Below are positions 18,257 to 23,578 of a DNA stretch of 23,578 nucleotides, piece after piece. This DNA is from a virus. Both the position numbers and the translations under genes were made by a program. The stretch is from positions 1-23,578 of the IMG/VR virus record IMGVR_UViG_3300031857_001425; one strand, given 5' to 3'. Within the stretch, counting starts at the first letter, position 1, and each line of letters opens with the position of its first letter. The notes beneath the pieces are model-generated. The model ran no database searches, had not been told where the DNA came from, and was given only the letters and a program-made list of their open reading frames with translations.

Positions 18257-19456
18257 TTAATTTAGCTTTATTTGAGGACCTTTTAATTTATCATTGATTT
18301 TTCCACGTGTTGATATTACCCAGAGCATTTTACCTCTTACAGTAACATCTGTATAGCACTCACCATCAGTGAGGTATACAAGACAAGAATACTTACGTAT
18401 GTTTTCATTATAGTATTCCAAGACAGGATCAAAGTCAGTACCTCCACGGCCTTCAACCTTGATACCATCTCCTTTCCTATAAGGTTTGATAGATCTAATA
18501 GCAGCATCACATTGGATGACGGTAATCTCACTACCGGTAGCATTGATATGATCTATCTCTTGAAAGAACTCTATCAGTTCTTTATCACTAACAGAACCTG
18601 AGGTATCAATACCAACAAGGATATGTCGACGTTGCTTGATCTTAAGACCAGGGTTATCTTCAAATCTCTTATTGAACTTACGTCTCAGTTTCTTTGTATA
18701 TACAATTTGAGAACCACCGGCAAATCTTCTAAGATAACTTCTCCAGTCGAACTTTGGTGGTTCTTTCTGTTTCATCTTTTGAATCATGCCTTGAAATTCT
18801 CCAGGAATAGTTCCTCTACTTTTTTCAATCTGTTCAGCAACTTGATTAAGAGTATGCTCTACCTGAGCCCTAATCAGTTTCTTTTCTGCCTCACTTAAGT
18901 TTTCAAATTCATCCCATGTACTGTGATCAGGTACAGGAGTACCGTCATCAGTCTGAGTTAGACCTGCTGCAATAGCATCAATCATTTTTTGAATCTTCTG
19001 TCCTTGTGGAGAGTTGGCTTGGTTCTGTGCTTCCTGTAATAGAAGATCATAATAAGTTCTCCAGCCAGCTTTTACGGGCAGATTCAATGGACCAAATACA
19101 GCATTATCAATAGTGCATCCTCCTTCAGGAAGATACTTCTTATCGATATACTGATTAATTTCTAGATCCATTGCAATATTTGCAAGCTTTCGGTCCTTTC
19201 CCTTGTCATCATATTCAAGGTGAAAGAAACCGATATGAAGCAATTCATGCTTCAGCAAACCAATCCTGTGATCAGATGGAAGACTCTCCCAGAACTCTGG
19301 ATTAACTACCAATTGATAGTTGATACCATTCTTAGATACTCCAGCTGTAGGTATACGGTCTGATATTTCTTTGTTAAGACTAATAAGCAAGAGCCCATAG
19401 AAGGGCTCAAGCAACATTAGTTCTTTACTGGTTTTGGATATAGTACTGTAATCCAT
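18257..19456 (-). CDS. Metallopeptidase-like + VWA domain protein (DUF2201-like)
   Basis: This 399-aa protein joins two domains. The N-terminal half carries H70-E-L-L-H74, a zinc-binding HExxH motif, followed by a D97-containing helix (NIAMDLEINQYID), as in DUF2201-type metallopeptidase domains. The C-terminal part is a von Willebrand A domain with an intact metal-ion-dependent adhesion site: D284-T-S-G-S288, T340-D in GRGGTDFDP and D364 in YLTDG. A charged linker at about residues 185-260 connects them. Proteins of this type are the standard partners of MoxR ATPases, and the MoxR gene follows 2 nt downstream. The start overlaps the TAA of the 141-aa gene (TAATG). Whether the zinc site is catalytic is not known from sequence. 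Confidence 0.88.
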   Translation of the reverse strand: MDYSTISKTSKELMLLEPFYGLLLISLNKEISDRIPTAGVSKNGINYQLVVNPEFWESLPSDHRIGLLKHELLHIGFFHLEYDDKGKDRKLANIAMDLEINQYIDKKYLPEGGCTIDNAVFGPLNLPVKAGWRTYYDLLLQEAQNQANSPQGQKIQKMIDAIAAGLTQTDDGTPVPDHSTWDEFENLSEAEKKLIRAQVEHTLNQVAEQIEKSRGTIPGEFQGMIQKMKQKEPPKFDWRSYLRRFAGGSQIVYTKKLRRKFNKRFEDNPGLKIKQRRHILVGIDTSGSVSDKELIEFFQEIDHINATGSEITVIQCDAAIRSIKPYRKGDGIKVEGRGGTDFDPVLEYYNENIRKYSCLVYLTDGECYTDVTVRGKMLWVISTRGKINDKLKGPQIKLN

Positions 19457-19881
19457 TATTTCTTTGGTATAAGTTTTAGATCAAAGTCTTCCATGAAAGT
19501 AAATCCCCAACTAACCATTACTGAACCTAAACTAGAAGCAAATCTTTCTAAGAAATATTGCATAGCTTCTGGTTTAATATTCTCGTGAGCCTTAACCTCA
19601 GTATACAATCTGTTATAAGTAAGATCTTTTGGGTTATCACTTAATGTTAGATGTATACAGTGTTCATTCAACTTTTCTCTGATAATGTTTAGGAATACAG
19701 TCTTTCTATTCTCAACAGAAGACTCCTTAAACATGATCAAAAGATACGGAAGATTTGCAGCAACATCAATGTTTCTAATAGTTTCTTCTACAACAGTAAG
19801 ATTAGTTTTATCATTGCTTTTAAGCATCTGAAGAATGTTGTCACATACCTCAGATGTAAGTTCTAGATTATTACTTTCCAT
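19456..19881 (-). CDS. Unknown 141-aa protein coupled to the VWA gene
   Basis: This predicted all-helical protein has no motif I recognise. The N-terminus (ELTSEVCDNILQMLKSND) and middle (LPYLLIMFKESSVENRKTVFLNI) look like helical repeats. Its start overlaps the stop of the 75-aa gene and its stop overlaps the start of the VWA gene, both through TAATG, so it belongs to the same coupled translation unit. It could be an adaptor for the MoxR-VWA pair; this is inference from position only. Confidence 0.72.
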   Translation of the reverse strand: MESNNLELTSEVCDNILQMLKSNDKTNLTVVEETIRNIDVAANLPYLLIMFKESSVENRKTVFLNIIREKLNEHCIHLTLSDNPKDLTYNRLYTEVKAHENIKPEAMQYFLERFASSLGSVMVSWGFTFMEDFDLKLIPKK

Positions 19882-20108
19882 TAGTCTTCTATTTTTAAAG
19901 TTTTAATAATCTTATTTAATTCTTGTAAACAAGCTTCTTCAGCTTCTTCATAGGTTTTAAACCCTTTACTCCATTTTAATACAGCCAAATGATTTGGTTT
20001 ATAATAAATTACATATCCATAATTACCACCATATTCTGGTTCTATTACTTCAACTAATCCAACATAACCATGCTCATCTCTTATTTCTTTAAAAGTTTTC
20101 ATAGTCAT
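19881..20108 (-). CDS. Unknown 75-aa protein
   Basis: This short protein has a beta-rich N-terminal half (GYVGLVEVIEPEYGGNYGYVIYYKP) and a C-terminal helix (TYEEAEEACLQELNKII), resembling a small single-domain alpha/beta fold. No family is recognised. Two start codons are possible, at 20108 and 20102; the first overlaps the 3' end of the upstream 46-aa membrane peptide gene by 20 nt. It ends in KIED, as does the 113-aa gene further upstream, and the DNA around both ends is nearly identical over 18 nt. Confidence 0.7.
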   Translation of the reverse strand: MTMKTFKEIRDEHGYVGLVEVIEPEYGGNYGYVIYYKPNHLAVLKWSKGFKTYEEAEEACLQELNKIIKTLKIED

Positions 20109-20229
20109 CTTTTATTTTATTAATAAATTTAGGAAAAGCCATAAACCAAAGAGCATATAAACCCATACAGGTTAATAGCAATAAACTTATTCCTAGTATG
20201 ACCAATACAATTATTCCTATAACTTTCAT
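20089..20229 (-). CDS. Small single-span membrane protein, 46 aa
   Basis: This short ORF fills the gap between the 113-aa and 75-aa genes. Its ATG overlaps the TAA of the 113-aa gene (TAATG at 20227-20231), the same coupling used by neighbouring genes, and its stop lies 20 nt inside the 75-aa gene. The product starts MKVIGIIVLVILGIS and continues as about 30 strongly hydrophobic residues forming one membrane helix, then a short charged tail (KFINKIKDDYENF). The topology is probably N-out or unassigned, with the charged tail in the cytoplasm. Small membrane peptides in phage early regions include superinfection-exclusion, lysis-control and anti-defence factors; none of these can be chosen from sequence. 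Confidence 0.65.
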   Translation of the reverse strand: MKVIGIIVLVILGISLLLLTCMGLYALWFMAFPKFINKIKDDYENF

Positions 20230-20570
20230 TAGTCTTCTATTTTTTGTGTCTTGATCATCCACAGTGGTGGATTATTCATATTGATTATCCATTCTTTTGC
20301 ACTTGGTATATAACCATTGCAGTCTTCTTTTACATGTTGTTCACCTACATACCTGGTCATGACTTTCTTTCCAGTAGAGTTCACAAAAAAAGGTCCGAAG
20401 ACCTTCTCACATTCAAATATTCCTTCACTATGATGTCGGAATAATCTATGCATGCTGTGACCATACCATGATTTAGTTTCATCAAACCAATTATGTATGT
20501 GTAAGTACTCCTCAGGTTCACCTCCCCATCTTTTAGCAGATGAACGGCAGTGATCTATTGGATGAGCCAT
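20229..20570 (-). CDS. Conserved small phage/bacterial protein (MAHPxDH family, DUF6915-like)
   Basis: This 113-aa protein starts MAHPIDHCRSSAKRWGG and contains HRLFRHHSEGIFECEKVFGP, NSTGKKV and TRYVGEQHVKEDCNG. I recognise this His-rich pattern from small proteins found widely in bacteria and phages, probably DUF6915; the function is not established. The conserved His, Cys and Asp residues suggest metal binding. It starts one base after the stop of the 131-aa gene (TAATATG) and its stop overlaps the start of the small membrane protein. Confidence 0.75.
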   Translation of the reverse strand: MAHPIDHCRSSAKRWGGEPEEYLHIHNWFDETKSWYGHSMHRLFRHHSEGIFECEKVFGPFFVNSTGKKVMTRYVGEQHVKEDCNGYIPSAKEWIINMNNPPLWMIKTQKIED

Positions 20571-20571
20571 A

Positions 20572-20967
20572 TTAATTTTTAATGAAAGAGTCTAATGTAC
20601 TACCTAAATCACCAGCTCCAGATACTTCTATAGTATCATATGTTCTTTGGTATCCTTCAATATCCCACTCTTGTTCTTTAATATTAATATGGATTGTTCC
20701 ATAGCCACCATCATTGTTATACCAATCATAGTCATAGTATCTCTCGAGGATATGATAACCTAAATCTGATAAATTCTTTTTAACTTCATCAGATATATTT
20801 TCTGCAGGAATCTGTTCAGAATCGGAATTCTCAACATAACATGTGATATCATCATCAATAGAACCGGAATCTCCTGAGCCATCAAATCCAATATGAATTT
20901 CTACAATACCTTTTTCTGCAAGAGATGCAAATAGCATCTTAATATTTAGTTCTTTATCTTGTTCCAT
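20572..20967 (-). CDS. DUF6878-like small acidic protein
   Basis: This 131-aa, strongly acidic protein has the motifs G-F-D-G-S-G-D-S-G-S-I near residue 30 and D-W-Y-N-N-D-G-G-Y-G-T around residues 80-90. This combination resembles the family I know as DUF6878, of unknown function, found in phages and mobile regions. The start ATG immediately follows the TAG stop of the nuclease gene (zero gap, same frame). The acidic loops could bind divalent metal; a DNA-mimic role is possible but unsupported. Confidence 0.7.
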   Translation of the reverse strand: MEQDKELNIKMLFASLAEKGIVEIHIGFDGSGDSGSIDDDITCYVENSDSEQIPAENISDEVKKNLSDLGYHILERYYDYDWYNNDGGYGTIHINIKEQEWDIEGYQRTYDTIEVSGAGDLGSTLDSFIKN

Positions 20968-21396
20968 CTACTTTTTTTGTTTATAAAATCTACCTAAGAT
21001 ATTCCCATTAAGAAAGTCGTCTTTCTCAAGTACTTCATATTGAAATAAGTACTTTGTTTCTTCGTAAGTAAGTTCTGTTGTTGAATAACAAATCTTTAGA
21101 ATCTCACGATGAATAACAGTATTTCTTTTATGAGCTGCCTGTAAAACATTATTACTACTATAATAATGTTTGTAGTTTAATTTAGTCTCCTTTGTGTATT
21201 TCTTAAGTCTTTGGTCAGTCACAGCAGCCAGAGCTCTTTTACCCATTCTCTTTTTAGTAACTGAATAAAAGTTTTTCTTACCGATGTATCTTAGACATTT
21301 ACCATCTATGATGGCAGTCATCATATATACAAATCCTACAGCACCTTCTGGTATATGCTGATCAGTAAACTCTTTACTTTGATATAACCAATTCAT
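20968..21396 (-). CDS. GIY-YIG-like phage nuclease
   Basis: This 142-aa protein has an N-terminal strand-strand pattern G-F-V-Y-M-M...C-L-R-Y-I-G-K-K, which matches the GIY and YIG elements. It continues with a basic region (KKRMGKRAL), YYSSNN, the strand TVIHREILKICYS, an E-containing helix (ELTYEETKYLFQYEVL) and a terminal L-N-G-N-I-x-x-R. This arrangement is typical of small phage GIY-YIG-like nucleases that lack a separate DNA-binding domain. It may be a free-standing homing endonuclease or a DNA-degradation enzyme. It overlaps the primase stop by 4 nt (ATGA) and ends in TAG, directly followed by the ATG of the next gene. Confidence 0.7.
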   Translation of the reverse strand: MNWLYQSKEFTDQHIPEGAVGFVYMMTAIIDGKCLRYIGKKNFYSVTKKRMGKRALAAVTDQRLKKYTKETKLNYKHYYSSNNVLQAAHKRNTVIHREILKICYSTTELTYEETKYLFQYEVLEKDDFLNGNILGRFYKQKK

Positions 21397-22364
21397 TTTT
21401 TCAATACTTCTTTTAGTAACGGTGTTAAATCTAACCGTGTTTTATTCATACCATACTTCTCAACAGAATCTGAAGGATCTTTTTCTAGAGAACAATGTAT
21501 ACCATCAATACCATAAGCCTTCTGATAATTACTTTTAGCAAGCATGCCAGCAGTATCAGAATCAAATAAGGTGCATAAAGACTTGTATCTCTTCTTGAAG
21601 ATGTCAACCATTTCCTTTCTGAGCATAACACTCTCACTTTCTACAGCAATGTATTCTGCATTGTAGCCAAAAGCAGATAGACACATTATGTCTTTTAGGG
21701 ACTTGGTAATAATCAGATTAGGTTGTGTGTATTCCAGTTGTTCTAGGCCTTGGATATAGTCATGTACCTTGATAAATTTCAGGTCCTTATTTCTTGGCTG
21801 ATAGATCTTCATGATCTGACCATCCCTATTAAAGAAACCATAAATGAAATTTCCTGTACGAACTAATTCAGGACGGCTATCATCTTCAGTTGTGAATACA
21901 AATCTCTCTAAAGGTTTTACATTGTATTTGCATAAAACATCAGAGTTGATTCCATACTGTGTCCAATAGACAGCATCCAGGTTATTCCAGGACCTAGCCT
22001 CAACAGAACCTACTTGATATCGAGCCTGTGGTACAATGTTATTAAGGGTATACCCATCCTTGTTAGCTCTAAGGAATGTTTGATAATCAGATACTATTCT
22101 TTTGATAGCACCAAAATGATCTAATCCAAAGAGATAGATAACAAGATTGATATGATCACCACCTTCCCCAATAGAAAAGTCCCTCCATCTATACATACCA
22201 TTCTTATAGTAGATAGAAAAGCTAGGTCTTTTATCATTAGGATTAGACAATGATTTGATGGTTATATCTTGACCCATCAACTGTTCTCCTAGATTACAGT
22301 AGTATTCGTAAATCCATGTCTGAGGAACTTCCTCTAGTCCTGTTATAACTTTAGTACTTATCAT
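21393..22364 (-). CDS. dnaG: DnaG-type primase with TOPRIM domain
   Basis: This 323-aa primase shows the TOPRIM pattern NLIITK-S-L-K-D (residues 217-225) with a downstream C-T-L-F-D268-S-D270-T-A-G, the metal-binding DxD of DnaG enzymes. The N-terminal region (residues 36-80: SNPNDKRPSFSIYY...RWRDFSIGEGGDHINLV) has the shape of the DnaG zinc-binding domain, but the zinc Cys residues are missing. In the first TOPRIM motif the usual catalytic Glu (EGxxD) is replaced by K-S-L-K-D. It makes RNA primers for lagging-strand synthesis; no helicase domain is fused. It begins 16 nt after the hairpin of a terminator-like element and its stop overlaps the nuclease ATG (ATGA). No Shine-Dalgarno is present. 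Confidence 0.85.
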   Translation of the reverse strand: MISTKVITGLEEVPQTWIYEYYCNLGEQLMGQDITIKSLSNPNDKRPSFSIYYKNGMYRWRDFSIGEGGDHINLVIYLFGLDHFGAIKRIVSDYQTFLRANKDGYTLNNIVPQARYQVGSVEARSWNNLDAVYWTQYGINSDVLCKYNVKPLERFVFTTEDDSRPELVRTGNFIYGFFNRDGQIMKIYQPRNKDLKFIKVHDYIQGLEQLEYTQPNLIITKSLKDIMCLSAFGYNAEYIAVESESVMLRKEMVDIFKKRYKSLCTLFDSDTAGMLAKSNYQKAYGIDGIHCSLEKDPSDSVEKYGMNKTRLDLTPLLKEVLKK

Positions 22365-22380
22365 GATGGTAAAAAGAAAA

Positions 22381-22400
22381 AGGGGAGATTGCTCTCCCCT
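22381..22400 (-). terminator. Intrinsic terminator between ssDNA-binding and primase genes
   Basis: A perfect 8-bp stem, AGGGGAGA (22381-22388) and TCTCCCCT (22393-22400), has a 4-nt loop. On the minus strand it is followed at once by TTTTTCTTTTT, a strong U-tract. It lies just past the stop of the ssDNA-binding-like gene and just before the primase start. It would let the upstream genes be made in excess of the primase and later genes, unless antiterminated or supplemented by a promoter. Confidence 0.82.
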
Positions 22401-22405
22401 ATATA

Positions 22406-23107
22406 TTACAATTCAAATTCCTCAGCAACGTTAGATGTAGCAGAAAAGTTCTGACTAGCATCTGTTCCGAAAGACTTAACATCTTGTGTCTTAGGCTTTC
22501 TGATATGTACTTCTGGATTGTACTTTACAACACGGCTCATTGATGGATCAACTGAAGCACTCTCCATTGCTAGACCATCCTTAGACCATTTTGGTAAGAA
22601 TAAATCATATGAAGTATAACCAGCTTTGTTTTGATACTCACGGCCAGCAATACATACACGTAGGAATTTACCTGCATATGGTTTGTCTAAACCAAACTGA
22701 GTTACCAAAGATTCAATGGTATCATGCTTTTCATCTTGAGAATCAAGCCAAGATTCACATTGAAGATCTCGGCAAAGATTCTTAATTGCCTTGAGAACTT
22801 CCTCATCACGGCTGATGACATCACCTCTTTTGGTAACACCATCTGAATAAGGATACTCAGAGTAACGGATACGACCTACCTGGCCAGCATAGTTACCTTT
22901 GCTTGCATCATCTTTGTCAATTAAGAAACCTTGGAAGTCGGCACCTAAAGCAGGACCTTCAGCTTCCAATACTACATGATAAGCATCTTGCTTGTAGGGA
23001 ACTGTTTCAAGTCTTACGTTATTAATTTTGATTTCGGCATTACCTGTGCCTAAAGTTTTGGGGACAGAATTGCCACCACCTGTGTTGATGTTTTTTGTAC
23101 TAATCAT
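22406..23107 (-). CDS. Putative single-stranded DNA-binding protein
   Basis: This 233-aa protein has a Gly-rich N-terminus (MISTKNINTGGGNS), a beta-rich core (AEIKINNVRLETVPYK, AYHVVLEAEGPAL, FLRVCIAGREYQNKAGYT) compatible with an OB fold, and a disordered C-terminal region ending in an acidic EEFEL tail like those of phage SSBs. It lies 11 nt after the Sak4-like recombinase and before the primase, where an SSB is expected, and an intrinsic terminator after it suits a highly expressed protein. The assignment rests on context and composition; no diagnostic SSB motif was seen. The alternative is another recombination accessory protein. It shares the start MISTK with the primase. Confidence 0.75.
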   Translation of the reverse strand: MISTKNINTGGGNSVPKTLGTGNAEIKINNVRLETVPYKQDAYHVVLEAEGPALGADFQGFLIDKDDASKGNYAGQVGRIRYSEYPYSDGVTKRGDVISRDEEVLKAIKNLCRDLQCESWLDSQDEKHDTIESLVTQFGLDKPYAGKFLRVCIAGREYQNKAGYTSYDLFLPKWSKDGLAMESASVDPSMSRVVKYNPEVHIRKPKTQDVKSFGTDASQNFSATSNVAEEFEL

Positions 23108-23118
23108 GATTTTGATTG

Positions 23119-23578
23119 TTAGTCGATGAAAATTTGAGACCAGTCTACTTGAATTTGGCCGTCTGAATTAATTTGTGATATTTGAAATTCCTTGTTACGC
23201 AAATGTTCTGGTCTTGCACCACAAGATACATCATCTTTAGTTTTAAAACTAAGCATGTTAGTATCTCCTTTACGGTACAAATACCCTATTGCATCTGATT
23301 GTGAGGTCATTATCCTCTTAAGCTTACCTGTAAGATCTAGGTCCATTGCTGAAAACTCGGTACCATTCTTCTCTAAAAGAATATCCTTTACGTGTCCAGC
23401 AAATATTGTTCTAGGAGCCCACATCTTGATATAGTTAGTAACCTTAGTCATGGCTTCCCTTAACCAGGGATAGCCAGCACCTTGAGGCATGTTCAGGATA
23501 CTACCATATTTAAGCTTACCTTCTGTATACCAGTTCTTACCTTGAGCAGACTGTGCATACAGTTGTTCAGCAAGAGGA
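23119..23578 (-). CDS. Sak4/AAA_24-like recombinase ATPase (5' partial)
   Basis: The frame is open to the right edge, so the N-terminus with the Walker A motif lies outside the window; the Met at 23490 is internal. About 152 residues are visible. The sequence resembles the C-terminal half of phage AAA_24/Sak4-type RecA-like single-strand annealing ATPases: SILNMPQGAGYPWLREA, then I-F-A-G-H-V-K-D on the sensor strand, and L-D-L-T-G-K-L-K-R-I...A-I-G-Y-L-Y-R. Sak4 proteins anneal ssDNA and often neighbour an SSB, as here. It is the first visible gene of the minus-strand operon. Confidence in the family is moderate because the P-loop is not visible. Confidence 0.75.
   Translation of the reverse strand, partial: PLAEQLYAQSAQGKNWYTEGKLKYGSILNMPQGAGYPWLREAMTKVTNYIKMWAPRTIFAGHVKDILLEKNGTEFSAMDLDLTGKLKRIMTSQSDAIGYLYRKGDTNMLSFKTKDDVSCGARPEHLRNKEFQISQINSDGQIQVDWSQIFID

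Larger units (their letters stand above)
19879..20244. repeat. Two copies of an 18-nt gene-junction repeat
   Basis: The 18-nt string CATTAGTCTTCTATTTTT occurs at 19879-19896 and again at 20227-20244. On the coding strand each copy encodes the same gene end (KIED, TAA) overlapping the next ATG. The two copies lie 348 nt apart and bracket the 75-aa and membrane-peptide genes. It looks like a remnant of a local duplication or of homology-based gene shuffling. Confidence 0.6.

Noticed and set aside
1-23578. Alternative genetic code (TAG or TGA recoding), known in some crAss-like phages
   Set aside because: All clear genes read through without internal TAG or TGA, and TAA, TAG and TGA all occur as terminal stops at sensible positions, so the standard bacterial code explains the window.

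Overview
The window reads as part of a large double-stranded DNA phage genome of the crAss-like type (order Crassvirales), which would point to a Bacteroidota host. Four things support this. The DNA is AT-rich and almost completely coding. The genes form two long convergent blocks. The plus strand carries giant multidomain proteins, and the minus strand carries a phage replication operon with a family B DNA polymerase, DnaG-type primase, Sak4-like recombinase, PD-(D/E)XK exonuclease, MoxR ATPase and VWA protein. Almost no start codon has a purine-rich Shine-Dalgarno sequence, as is usual for Bacteroidota and their phages. The assignment rests on gene content and layout; no database search was run.

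Left block (1 to about 10,120, plus strand). Two giant ORFs lie end to end. The first is cut by the left edge and contains a complete Dda/RecD-like SF1 helicase in its second half. The second (1906 aa) starts directly after the first one's TAA, in the same frame, and carries an HEFAH zincin motif near its N-terminus and a hydrophobic segment near its C-terminus. By position and size these resemble the very large cargo or ejection ('polyvalent') proteins encoded near the virion and transcription genes of crAss-like phages. A 46-codon strongly basic protein follows, then a hairpin with an 8-bp stem that can terminate transcription from both sides.

Right block (10,158 to the right edge, minus strand, transcribed right to left). 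In transcription order: the C-terminal part of a Sak4-like ATPase; a putative ssDNA-binding protein; an intrinsic terminator; a TOPRIM primase; a GIY-YIG-like nuclease; a run of small accessory genes (131, 113, 46 and 75 aa), including a single-span membrane peptide; an unknown 141-aa protein; a metallopeptidase-like/VWA protein; a MoxR AAA+ ATPase; an unknown 357-aa protein; a RecB/Cas4-like nuclease; two unknown proteins; DNA polymerase B; a DUF932-like protein with an acidic tail; a hairpin; and two small alpha-helical proteins, of which the last is a MazG-like NTP pyrophosphohydrolase. Many junctions are tight (TAATG overlaps, TAATATG, ATGA, or zero gap), so translation is probably coupled through much of the block.

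Stop codons are mostly TAA, with two TAG and two TGA, and no gene is interrupted by an in-frame stop, so nothing here requires the TAG or TGA recoding seen in some crAss-like phages. No tRNA, rRNA, CRISPR array, insertion sequence or attachment site was seen. No stretch over 300 bases lacks a gene.
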